A stretch of DNA of 41,884 bases from Clostridiales bacterium DTU064 (lineage in GTDB: Bacteria; Bacillota; Clostridia; Oscillospirales; CAG-272), in assembly GCA_001513385.1 (NCBI GenBank), contig LFTK01000050.1, positions 1 to 41,884 on the forward strand, given 5' to 3'. Below are positions 29,201 to 38,952 of this stretch, in pieces (the stretch's first letter is position 1; every line of letters starts with the position of its first letter). The notes below the pieces were generated by a model. It was not told the DNA's origin. It did no database searches and saw only the letters and a program-made list of their open reading frames with translations. A program made the position numbers and the translations under genes.

Positions 29201-29908
29201 GTCAAATATAGATATACGGTCAACCTCATCCCCGAAAAACTCAAGACGGACTGGCATGGGATTAAGCTGCTCATTGACTGTGCTACCACCTTTATCACTG
29301 CCGCTGTCAGCATTCCCCGCGTCGTCAAGCGTCGTCGGGTATATGTCGATAATTCCGCCTCTGACGGAGAAAAGACCGACGCCACCTGCTTCCTCTGCAC
29401 GCACATATCCCGCGTCTGTCAGGCGGCGAAGCAGCTCCTCCCGCGAAATTTCATCGCCAAGGGACAAAGTTATTATCCGCTCTTCCAATGCAGCAGGCGG
29501 CATGGTGAAGCTAAGCGCTGCATCAGGGGTAGCAACAACAGCATCCCACTCCCCCGACATAATTTTAGCCAGCACAAAAAGCCTCTCATGTTCGCTTTCA
29601 TGGGAGGCTGTCGCGTTATGAAAAAGCAGGTCGCGCGTCGGGTATAAAAGCGTGCGAATACCAGCGTTTGAAAGCCGGCGGAAAAGAGCTGCGGCTTCGG
29701 TATCCCCGGGCACAAGAAATAAAGTTCCCGCACCTCCAGCAGCTTTTACATCGGCAGCAAGGCAGGTATAAAACGATGTCGCTGCCCCCTCGCAAAGACC
29801 CGATACGACAATCGGGCGAGGACGTGCGCTGTTTTTCAGCTGTGCTATAAGCGTCTCGGAAAATGCACCGTAGTCCCGCTCAGCGCGTATAAATTCAGTT
29901 ATACCCAT
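26294..29908 (-). CDS. mfd: Transcription-repair coupling factor
   Basis: 1204 aa; [104 protein letters not shown]. Confidence 0.98.
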   Translation of the reverse strand: [1204 protein letters not shown]

Positions 29909-30027
29909 ATGGATTGCCTACATCGCCGGATGCACCAGATTTTCTGCTACTCTTACTTCTCTTGTATTTTAATTTCAATTTCATCATATATTGTGTTGTT
30001 TTTTGTTTTATCTCTTTGTTGCCTTTA

Positions 30028-30672
30028 TCAGCCGTTGTAACGCGACTGAGCAAGCTCAATCTTACCCTCAGCTATGAGTGGCACTGCTTCGGCAACACGC
30101 GGGAAGGCTTCAAAGAGCTTTTTCCCGTCCTCCACCGTGAAGTTGCCCGTCACCCAGTCCGCAAGATCCCACTCAGATGAAGGCTTTGTGCCAACGCCGA
30201 TTCTTATACGCGGGAAAGCATCTGAATTAAGCTGACAAATAATGCTTTTAAGCCCGTTATGGCCGCCGTCGCTTCCGCGCGCCCGGATGCGCACTACTCC
30301 CGGCAGGAGGTTTATATCATCGCATATTATAAGGATGCGTTCTGTTGGTATCTTATAAAACTCAGCCGCTTCTCGTATCGCTTCACCGGAGTTGTTCATA
30401 TACGTCTGCGGCTTCATGACAAGCGCACGCACCCCGCCAAAGAAAGCTTCGCCGCATAGCGACTTAAAGCGCAAGCGCTTGACGGTGAAACCAAGCTCTC
30501 CCGCCATGTAATCGATAGCAAGAAAACCTGCATTATGGCGCGTACGCTCATACTTTTGCCCGGGATTGCCAAGCCCGGCGACAATCATTGATATAGGTTG
30601 TGTCGACTGCTCATCTTCTTTCTTCGATGTGCGCTTTAATAAATCAAATATGCTTGGCAAAAAGCAGCCCAC
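30028..30672 (-). CDS. pth: Peptidyl-tRNA hydrolase
   Basis: MIVAGLGNPGQKYERTRHNAGFLAIDYMA, VMKPQTYMNNSGEAI, GSDGGHNGLKSI, RIRIGVG. The GTG at 30672 is too close to the AGGAGG; a TTG four codons downstream (30660) fits the SD better. Confidence 0.95.
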   Translation of the reverse strand: MGCFLPSIFDLLKRTSKKEDEQSTQPISMIVAGLGNPGQKYERTRHNAGFLAIDYMAGELGFTVKRLRFKSLCGEAFFGGVRALVMKPQTYMNNSGEAIREAAEFYKIPTERILIICDDINLLPGVVRIRARGSDGGHNGLKSIICQLNSDAFPRIRIGVGTKPSSEWDLADWVTGNFTVEDGKKLFEAFPRVAEAVPLIAEGKIELAQSRYNG

Positions 30673-30806
30673 CTCCTACCTAAAACACAAATCAAGAAAA
30701 TCTTTTATATTATATACCATTTACGACTTGTTTACAAGCAAAAAATCGTTTGCTTTTTACCCCTTGCCGAACCCCGGACATATAAAAGGAAATTTTATAT
30801 AGGGTA

Positions 30807-30835
30807 TTGCAAACGATGTCGCTCTATGTTATAAT
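30807..30835 (+). promoter_or_regulatory. Promoter for tRNA-Trp
   Basis: TTGCAA (30807-30812), 17-nt spacer, TATAAT (30830-30835). Confidence 0.75.
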
Positions 30836-30875
30836 CAAAAACGCCGATTGTAATCAAATATCGGCGTTTAAATAC

Positions 30876-30948
30876 AGGGGTATAGCTCAGCTGGTAGAGT
30901 ACCGGTCTCCAAAACCGTGGGTCGTGGGTTCGAATCCTTCTGCCCCTG
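30876..30948 (+). tRNA. tRNA-Trp (anticodon CCA)
   Basis: AGGGGTATAGCTCAGCTGGTAGAGTACCGGTCTCCAAAACCGTGGGTCGTGGGTTCGAATCCTTCTGCCCCTG; 7-bp acceptor stem, CTCCAAA loop, G discriminator, no encoded CCA. Confidence 0.95.
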
Positions 30949-30953
30949 TGAGC

Positions 30954-30990
30954 AAAAAAGACTGTCGATTCGTTTTCGACAGTCTTTTTT
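30954..30990. terminator. Bidirectional terminator after tRNA-Trp
   Basis: AAAAAAGACTGTCGA TTCGTTT TCGACAGTCTTTTTT. Confidence 0.88.
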
Positions 30991-31159
30991 GTTGTCATGT
31001 GTTAAGTAAAGCATCTTGCTTGTAAAATACAAACGCATATCCGGCATAGGAGATGTAGAAATATGTTCTGTTTTATATAGCAGTTACAATCAGAGCCTGT
31101 TTTTGTAGCCTTTTATGACGCACGAAACTGAAAACACTCTGTTATCATCAAAATCAGAT

Positions 31160-31801
31160 TTATTCGTTATTTTTTTCGGGCTCTTCTTTTTTATTTTTCA
31201 TACCGAAATCATAAAGGCTTGCAACAACAGGTGTTGCTACAAGGGTTAAAACAAGTTCCGGCAGCATATACGATATGTTGTAAATAAGAGCAAACATCCA
31301 CGGGCTGAATCTGTTGACTATGTTTGTAGGATCATCAGCATACCACTCAAGCCACAGCGAACGCCAGATAAAAACGCTTGCAAACATATGAATAACTGTG
31401 CGCGCAATAACTGTTATCGCTGAACCAAGCGCAACGGCACCATATTTTCCGTACTTACCGGAAAAAGCTTTCATCCTGATAAACATTCCCGCAAAGCCGA
31501 GAACTGTAAAGGCAAGAATATAGTCAAAAAGCGCACTTGCTACGATTCCCTGCCACGACGGTATATACGAAAAGTTAGAAAGCCCTAAAAGAAGCTGGAT
31601 GATTGAATAAACAAAAGCTGCAAAAAGCCCTTTTGTCACGCCATACCGTACGGAAATCATTATTATCGGAACCATCGAAAACAAAGTGAGCGAGCCGCCG
31701 TATGGCGCTTTATAGACTACAATGAGCGAAAGTACTGTTGCAAGAGCTATGAGTGATGCGCTCTCTGCAAGATAACGGAGACTAAACTTTTTTTCCTTCA
31801 T
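31160..31801 (-). CDS. thiT: ThiT-type thiamine transporter S-component (ECF transporter)
   Basis: Six-TM-like protein with ALATVLSLIVVYKAPYGGSLTLFSMVPIIMISVRYGVTKGLFAAFVYSIIQLLLG; TPP riboswitch directly upstream. Start placed at MKEKKF. Confidence 0.92.
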   Translation of the reverse strand: MKEKKFSLRYLAESASLIALATVLSLIVVYKAPYGGSLTLFSMVPIIMISVRYGVTKGLFAAFVYSIIQLLLGLSNFSYIPSWQGIVASALFDYILAFTVLGFAGMFIRMKAFSGKYGKYGAVALGSAITVIARTVIHMFASVFIWRSLWLEWYADDPTNIVNRFSPWMFALIYNISYMLPELVLTLVATPVVASLYDFGMKNKKEEPEKNNE

Positions 31802-31823
31802 TTTTTCACTACCTTTCTTTTGC

Positions 31824-31858
31824 AAAAAAAATCCACCCGAAGATAATCTCCGGGTGGA
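31824..31858 (-). terminator. Intrinsic terminator of the TPP riboswitch expression platform
   Basis: Minus strand TCCACCCGGAGATTATCTTCGGGTGGATTTTTTTT between aptamer and thiT. Confidence 0.85.
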
Positions 31859-31908
31859 AATGTTATTTATAAAGATAATATCAAAAATGAACTTATCAAA
31901 TAAATAAA

Positions 31909-31987
31909 CTTCCTACGCCGGAATTACCCGTCTCAGGTTCTGGGGTTCGGCATTCGCCATCTCAGCCGCTTTTCGCAGCACCCCCGT
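31909..31987 (-). promoter_or_regulatory. TPP riboswitch aptamer (THI element)
   Basis: Minus strand ACGGGGGTGCTGCGAAAAGCGGCTGAGATGGCGAATGCCGAACCCCAGAACCTGAGACGGGTAATTCCGGCGTAGGAAG, with conserved GGGGGTGC, GGCTGAGA, GAACCTGA and GGGTAATNCCGGCGTAGG. Confidence 0.96.
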
Positions 31988-32102
31988 TTATTTTGACATA
32001 TTATATACCCAATATTCATGTTTGTCAAGAGAAAAAGGATAATATAGCAGGGCTTTAAAGAAAATACCAATGCCAATACTTTATATTTTCGATCGGATTT
32101 AT

Positions 32103-32131
32103 TTGACACAATCGTTTTTCCACGGTATAAT
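32103..32131 (+). promoter_or_regulatory. Consensus promoter for guaB
   Basis: TTGACA (32103-32108), 17-nt spacer, TATAAT (32126-32131). Confidence 0.85.
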
Positions 32132-32158
32132 TAATATTTAAAAATTACTTGAATTTGA

Positions 32159-33664
<1,506 letters not shown>

Positions 33665-33676
33665 AAGGAGGATAAA

Positions 33677-34690
33677 TTGAACACAAGAAGCTACGTCGAT
33701 AAAACAAAAAAACGGCCGAATATCGTTGGTTTGATTTTTTTAGCCATCGGCTTGATTTTCTTGTTTGCCCTTATCGGAACTTGCTGGTATACGGTTGATG
33801 AGCAAGAAACAGCCGTTGTCACGACATTTGGGCGCGTTACGGCGACAAACGGCGCCGGAATCCACTTTAAGATTCCGTTTGGCATTCAAAAAGTTAAAAC
33901 CGTTGAGACAAACGTTTATCAGAAAATTGAAATAGGTTATGCGACAAAAGAAGACGGCACTTATACATCGGTTGAAAGCGAAAGCAAGATGATCACCGGT
34001 GACTACAACATCGTCAACGTCGACTTTTTCGTGCAGTACAAAATCTCCGACCCCGTTAAATACCTTTACAACTCAGCGAATCCGGACATGATATTGAAAA
34101 ATCTTGTCCAGAGCCAGATAAGAAGCGTTATCGGCTCAACAAATGTTGACAGTGTTCTGACAGACGGGAAAACAGAGATTCAGATTAAAGTCAAGGATTT
34201 GATTACCGAAATCTTGGCAAATTACGATATTGGCCTGATACTAACTGACGTGACAATTCAAGACAGTGAACCTCCGACAGAAACTGTAACGGCAGCTTTT
34301 AAAGCCGTTGAAACAGCAAAACAGGGTGCTGAAAAAGCAATTAACAATGCAGAAGCATATCAAAACGCACAAATCCCGGCAGCACAAGCAAAGGCAGACT
34401 CGCTTAAAAAGAATGCTGAATACTTAAAGCAAAACAGAATAAACGAAGCTGTCAAAGCCGTTGCCAAGTTCAATGCAATGTACAACGAGTACGTTAATAA
34501 TCCGGACATTACCCGTATTCGTATGTATTATGAAACAATCTCAAAGGTTTTGCCGGACGTAAAACTTTATATTATTACAACAAATGAAAAAGGCGTCGAG
34601 ACGCTTTTACCGCTCGATAATTTTGCTAACAATAGCGGCATAAATAATAGCGGCACCAACAATAAAAATACAGGGGAGGTAGCACAGTAA
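33677..34690 (+). CDS. SPFH/Band 7 protein, HflK-like
   Basis: 337 aa; one N-terminal TM, GTCWYTVDEQETAVVTTFGRVTATNGAGIHFKIPFGIQKV, Ala/Glu-rich helix; TTG start with SD AAGGAGG 12 nt after guaB. Confidence 0.85.
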   Translation: MNTRSYVDKTKKRPNIVGLIFLAIGLIFLFALIGTCWYTVDEQETAVVTTFGRVTATNGAGIHFKIPFGIQKVKTVETNVYQKIEIGYATKEDGTYTSVESESKMITGDYNIVNVDFFVQYKISDPVKYLYNSANPDMILKNLVQSQIRSVIGSTNVDSVLTDGKTEIQIKVKDLITEILANYDIGLILTDVTIQDSEPPTETVTAAFKAVETAKQGAEKAINNAEAYQNAQIPAAQAKADSLKKNAEYLKQNRINEAVKAVAKFNAMYNEYVNNPDITRIRMYYETISKVLPDVKLYIITTNEKGVETLLPLDNFANNSGINNSGTNNKNTGEVAQ

Positions 34691-35587
34691 ATGAAAAAGA
34701 AAACAATTATAGGTCTTATAATCACCGGTGTTATCGTAATTTTTGCTGTTGCTATTCTCTTTGACTGTTTTTACATCGTTGCTGAAAACGAATTCGCATG
34801 CGTTTTCCGTTTTTCAAAAATGATAGATATTACCGACGAAGCCGGGCTTCACTTTAAGGCTCCGTTTGTCGACGAAGTGCGTTCGTTTCCGGACACCGTG
34901 ATGCTCTATAATGTCCCACAGTCCGAAGTTTTAACAGCAGACCAGAAAAGTATGACTGTTGACAGCTACCTTATCTGGCGTATAACCGATCCGCTTCTCT
35001 TCTATCAGACACTCGGCACAATATCTGAAGCGGAAACGCGCCTTGACGCTCTTACATATAACTCACTGAAGAACCTGATGGGTACGCTCAAGCAGGACGA
35101 TATCATCAACGAAGAAGCCGTAACCGCCCGTAAAGATATTTATGCGGGTATAACAACCGACGTCGCAAAAAACGCAGCTGTTTACGGCATCTCTGTTATC
35201 GACGTTAAGATTAAACGCTTCGATCTCCCCGAGGCTAACGAGCAGGCTGTTTATGAGCGCATGATTTCCGACCGCGAGCGAATCGCTGCCGAGTATACGG
35301 CAAACGGCGAATACCAGGCTTCTCTTATTAAAAATGAGGTCGATAAAAAGGTTAATATCATAATCTCCGACGCCGAAGCGGAAGCCGCGAAAATTGAAGC
35401 TGAAGGCGAGGCTGAATACATGCGCATTCTCGCCGAAGCATATGATACAGAAGACAAACGCGACTTCTATGAGTTTATTAAGGCTCTTGAAGCACTTGAA
35501 GCTTCGCTAACGGGCAACGAGAAAACTGTTGTCCTCGGTCCTGATTCAGCCCTCGGCCGTATACTCATAAACTCAGTCGGTAAATAA
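34691..35587 (+). CDS. SPFH/Band 7 protein, HflC-like (protease modulator)
   Basis: 298 aa; FYIVAENEFACVFRFSKMIDITDEAGLHFKAPFVDEVRSFPDTVMLYNVPQSEVLTADQKSMTVDSYLIWRITDPLLFYQTL; C-terminal helix DAEAEAAKIEAEGEAEYMRILAEAY. Confidence 0.9.
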   Translation: MKKKTIIGLIITGVIVIFAVAILFDCFYIVAENEFACVFRFSKMIDITDEAGLHFKAPFVDEVRSFPDTVMLYNVPQSEVLTADQKSMTVDSYLIWRITDPLLFYQTLGTISEAETRLDALTYNSLKNLMGTLKQDDIINEEAVTARKDIYAGITTDVAKNAAVYGISVIDVKIKRFDLPEANEQAVYERMISDRERIAAEYTANGEYQASLIKNEVDKKVNIIISDAEAEAAKIEAEGEAEYMRILAEAYDTEDKRDFYEFIKALEALEASLTGNEKTVVLGPDSALGRILINSVGK

Positions 35588-35683
35588 TAACCGAAACTTC
35601 GGGCATTGCACCGTAGGAAATATATAAAATTCTCTCCAGCAGTGCGAAATATCACAATAGTAATATAACCGTATAAAACAACT

Positions 35684-35712
35684 AAAGCCAAGCTCTATTT
35701 GAGTTTGGCTTT
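35684..35712 (+). terminator. Terminator of guaB-SPFH-SPFH
   Basis: AAAGCCAAGCTC TATTT GAGTTTGGCTTT, 12-bp stem with one G-U pair, then CATTTTG. Confidence 0.7.
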
Positions 35713-35834
35713 CATTTTGCAGTATATAGTATATTATGTTTTATGTTATGTTCAATAAAGTTTTGGCAGGGAGAACGTCTGTTTTAAGTTACACCACTTC
35801 AGGTAAGGCTTATGTGGTATATCTACGCGCTAAA

Positions 35835-37808
35835 TCACTGATTCTGCAGCAGCTTTTCAAGCGCTTCCTGCTCCTCGTAGAGAGCATAAAGCCGTTCCTC
35901 AAGCTGTATGCGCCTGTCATCAAGTTCAGCCGCGCGTATATAATCTGTTGCTGCTTCACCGTATAGTTCGCTTTCCACTTTAACAAGCTCCGCTTCTGCC
36001 GCTTCAATCTCTGCTGCTATTTTTTGCGCCATATGCTCACGCTTGCGGCGTTCTGCTGCTTCCTTTTTTGCATTAATGTACTGCCTTTTCGCTTCACTTT
36101 CCTTGTTTTGCGAGGATTGATTCTGCTCTTCCTCAGCTTTGGCTTTTGCTGCAATATAATCAGCATACTCCGAGTATGTGCCCTCAAAACAAACAGCGCC
36201 GTCAGGTGTAAGCGGAAGGATACGCGTCGCCAGCCGGTCCATGAAATACCTGTCGTGCGACACAGCAATTATTGTGCCTTTAAACTCAGCAAGCGCTGCT
36301 TCAAGCACCTCGCGTGATTTTATGTCAAGGTGGTTTGTCGGCTCGTCAAGTATGAGCACATTAACGGGTGAAAGCATGAGCTTGCAAAAGGTCAGCCTTG
36401 CCCGCTCGCCGCCGGATAGCACGGAAACGGGCTTTTCAATATCGTCACCGATGAAAAGGAACTTCGCAAGAGCGCTTCTCACTTCTGTTTGCGTAAGTTT
36501 CGGGTACTGACTCCATATTTCCTCGATAACGGTGTTTTCAGGGTCAAGGTTCTGGTTTTCCTGATCGTAATAATAAACCTCGACGTTTACTCCGTATTCG
36601 ATAACGCCCTCTTTTGGCGTCAGTTTTCCCGTCAGAAGCTTTATCAGCGTTGATTTACCGCATCCGTTCGGGCCGATGATGAAAAGGCGATCAAGGCGTT
36701 TTACAGAAAACGATAGATTCGTAAAAACAGTTTTATCGCCATATGCCACACTCAGCCCGCGAACGTCAAGCACATCATTTCCGCTTCTGCCGGAACTTTC
36801 AATCTTAAAATTTATTGACTTCGGCAGCGGGTCAGGCTTGTCCACAAGCTCCATGCGCTCTAAATATTTCTCGCGGCTTCGTATCGTCACGAAATTCCGC
36901 TCGCGGCCAAAACGACGCTGCTGCTCGATTATGTCATGCTGGCGCTTTATCTCTTTTTGCTGCTGCTCATAAAGGCGCATTTGCGCTTCTCTCTCGGCTT
37001 TCTTCTGCTCCTCATAGCCTGAATACGGAGCATTGTAAAGCTTTGAGCGCTTGTTTTCAATTTCAAGCGTCTTTGTCGTCACACGATCAAGAAAATATCT
37101 GTCATGGGAAACAACAATGACAGTTTTTTTGTATGTTGAAAGGAAGCCCTCGAGCCATATAAGCGAATCCATGTCAAGATGGTTCGTCGGCTCGTCAAGC
37201 ATAAGTATGTCAGGCTCCGACAGGATGAGCCTTACGAGGGCAAGACGCGTCCGCTGCCCGCCGGAGAGCGACGATACAGGCAAATCATGATATGTCTTAT
37301 CAAATCCAAGCTTCGCAAGAACCGATGCGCACAGCGATTTATAATAATTTCCGCCGTTTTCATTATAAAACTGCATAAGAGCGCTATGTTCACGAACTGC
37401 GCGCGCATATGTGTCAAGCTCGGGTGACACGTTTGCCATAAAATTTTCGAGTACTGCCATGCGTTTCTCTGCTGCAACAAGGCGCGGAAAAGCACGGTAC
37501 ATCTGTTGAAGAACTGTCGCCTCGCTGTCCGTATTACTTGCCGCGTCACCATCACTGTTAACCGACAATTCAAAAGGATCGTCCTGCCGCAGAAGCCCGA
37601 TTGTTTTACCCTTAGCGATATAAATGCTGCCATTATCGGGACGGGTGTCGTCATCGCCATATATCATTGAAAGAAGCGTTGATTTACCACATCCGTTTAC
37701 CCCGATAATACCAAGCTTGTCGCCCTCGTTTATGGAAAAACTTATATCCTCAAATATAGTCGTCACGCCGTATGAAAGCGAGACGGAATCAACAGTTAAA
37801 ATCGTCAT
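35835..37808 (-). CDS. ABC-F family ATP-binding protein
   Basis: 657 aa; two ATPase domains (GVNGCGKSTLLSMI, GPNGCGKSTLIKLL), two LSGGxRxRL signatures, LDEPTNHLDMDS and LDEPTNHLDIKS, no TM, charged C-terminal coiled coil. Confidence 0.95.
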   Translation of the reverse strand: MTILTVDSVSLSYGVTTIFEDISFSINEGDKLGIIGVNGCGKSTLLSMIYGDDDTRPDNGSIYIAKGKTIGLLRQDDPFELSVNSDGDAASNTDSEATVLQQMYRAFPRLVAAEKRMAVLENFMANVSPELDTYARAVREHSALMQFYNENGGNYYKSLCASVLAKLGFDKTYHDLPVSSLSGGQRTRLALVRLILSEPDILMLDEPTNHLDMDSLIWLEGFLSTYKKTVIVVSHDRYFLDRVTTKTLEIENKRSKLYNAPYSGYEEQKKAEREAQMRLYEQQQKEIKRQHDIIEQQRRFGRERNFVTIRSREKYLERMELVDKPDPLPKSINFKIESSGRSGNDVLDVRGLSVAYGDKTVFTNLSFSVKRLDRLFIIGPNGCGKSTLIKLLTGKLTPKEGVIEYGVNVEVYYYDQENQNLDPENTVIEEIWSQYPKLTQTEVRSALAKFLFIGDDIEKPVSVLSGGERARLTFCKLMLSPVNVLILDEPTNHLDIKSREVLEAALAEFKGTIIAVSHDRYFMDRLATRILPLTPDGAVCFEGTYSEYADYIAAKAKAEEEQNQSSQNKESEAKRQYINAKKEAAERRKREHMAQKIAAEIEAAEAELVKVESELYGEAATDYIRAAELDDRRIQLEERLYALYEEQEALEKLLQNQ

Positions 37809-37843
37809 AGCTTTTATATAATCTAAATTTTTATTTTCACCGT

Positions 37844-37870
37844 AAAAAACGGCCCTGTGAGCCGTTTTTT
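37844..37870. terminator. Short bidirectional terminator between the ABC-F and TPM genes
   Basis: AAAAAACGGC CCTGTGA GCCGTTTTTT. Confidence 0.75.
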
Positions 37871-37950
37871 ATGTCTTTTTTTGTTTTATTTAAATATTGT
37901 CCTTTGTTATTTTATAGTGTTTCATTACTCTGCGGTTTCAATCTTAACTC

Positions 37951-38010
37951 ATGGCTGTTTACGCTGTTAACAGCTGTTAACAGGTGTTTTTAGCTGTTTT
38001 CAGCTGTTTA
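37951..38010. repeat. 10-bp-period tandem repeat, about six degenerate copies
   Basis: ATGGCTGTTT ACGCTGTTAA CAGCTGTTAA CAGGTGTTTT TAGCTGTTTT CAGCTGTTTA. Confidence 0.85.
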
Positions 38011-38952
38011 CCTGCGGCCAATGCCACCACCACGGGTTCCGCCGCCACCGCCACGGCCGCCACCAAAGCCACCTGTGCGTCCACCGCCGAACCCGCCTGT
38101 ACGTCCGCCGCCAAAGCCGCCAGTTGATCTTGGCGGTCTTGGTGGTCTGGGCGGTGGAGGTGGAGGTGCACCGGGACCTCTCGGACCTCTGGGATGCCAC
38201 CACGGCCATATAATCCACCGGGGTCTGAAAAACCACCCACCGTAAAAACGCGGGCGCGTAAAGGAGCTAACAACACTTAAAACTATAATTAAAACGAGAA
38301 TTATAATTACAACTGCTAAGTAGCCGAGCGTAGCAATGAAAGAAATTAATCGGCTGAAAAAGCCTGGCTTTTGCTCCGCTTGATTCTGTCCGTCATATAA
38401 ACCATCGGGAAGATTGTTACTGCCGCCACCGAACGACATGGACTCAAGCTTCTCAACAAAAGCCTCAACTGTCGAGCTCGCAGCCTTATTATAATCTTTA
38501 TCTGCAAAGTACGGCTCTGTTCTATTATCAATTATCTTAGACAGGACGCTTGTAGGAAAATCATCCTCTATGCCATAGCCCGTCATGATGTAGTAGTTAT
38601 CATCGCCGATTGCAAAGAGGATTAAAACACCGTTGTTATAAACCGATGAGCCTATCCCCCAGTTATTGAATAGCCGATAGGCATAATCCTCAATGTCGGA
38701 CTCTGTCGAATCAACAGTCACAACGACAACCTGTGCACCGTTTTTAGACTCAAGCGATTTGTTTACTGAAATGATGTAGTCTTCTGTTGTCTTGTCAAGT
38801 ACGTTCGCAAAGTCCGCAACATAGAATTCCGCTGTTGGTTTTGGTATGTTGACAGCAGTAACAACAATTGTTGTGACAGCCGACAAGAACACCAAACATA
38901 CGATGGCCGCCAGTATCCTGCGAAGCCATTTTATATTTTTTATTTTTTTCAT
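38008..38952 (-). CDS. TPM-domain (YgcG-like) membrane protein with Pro/Gly-rich tail
   Basis: 314 aa; FYVADFANVLDKTTEDYIISVNKSLESKNGAQVVVVTVDSTESDIEDYAYRLFNNWGIGSSVYNNGVLILFAIGDDNYYIMTGYGIEDDFP; later TM; tail GGFGGGRTGGFGGGRTGGFGGGRGGGGG. Confidence 0.92.
   Translation of the reverse strand: MKKIKNIKWLRRILAAIVCLVFLSAVTTIVVTAVNIPKPTAEFYVADFANVLDKTTEDYIISVNKSLESKNGAQVVVVTVDSTESDIEDYAYRLFNNWGIGSSVYNNGVLILFAIGDDNYYIMTGYGIEDDFPTSVLSKIIDNRTEPYFADKDYNKAASSTVEAFVEKLESMSFGGGSNNLPDGLYDGQNQAEQKPGFFSRLISFIATLGYLAVVIIILVLIIVLSVVSSFTRPRFYGGWFFRPRWIIWPWWHPRGPRGPGAPPPPPPRPPRPPRSTGGFGGGRTGGFGGGRTGGFGGGRGGGGGTRGGGIGRR

Noticed and set aside
35835-37808. ABC-F protein as an antibiotic-resistance (ARE) factor
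   Set aside because: No resistance leader peptide or attenuator seen upstream and the architecture is typical of housekeeping ABC-F ATPases; resistance cannot be inferred from sequence alone.
38021-38245. Proline-rich plus-strand ORF (PPPRVPPPPPRPPPKPPVRPP...)
   Set aside because: The reverse complement of the Gly/Pro-rich TPM tail; low-complexity artefact.
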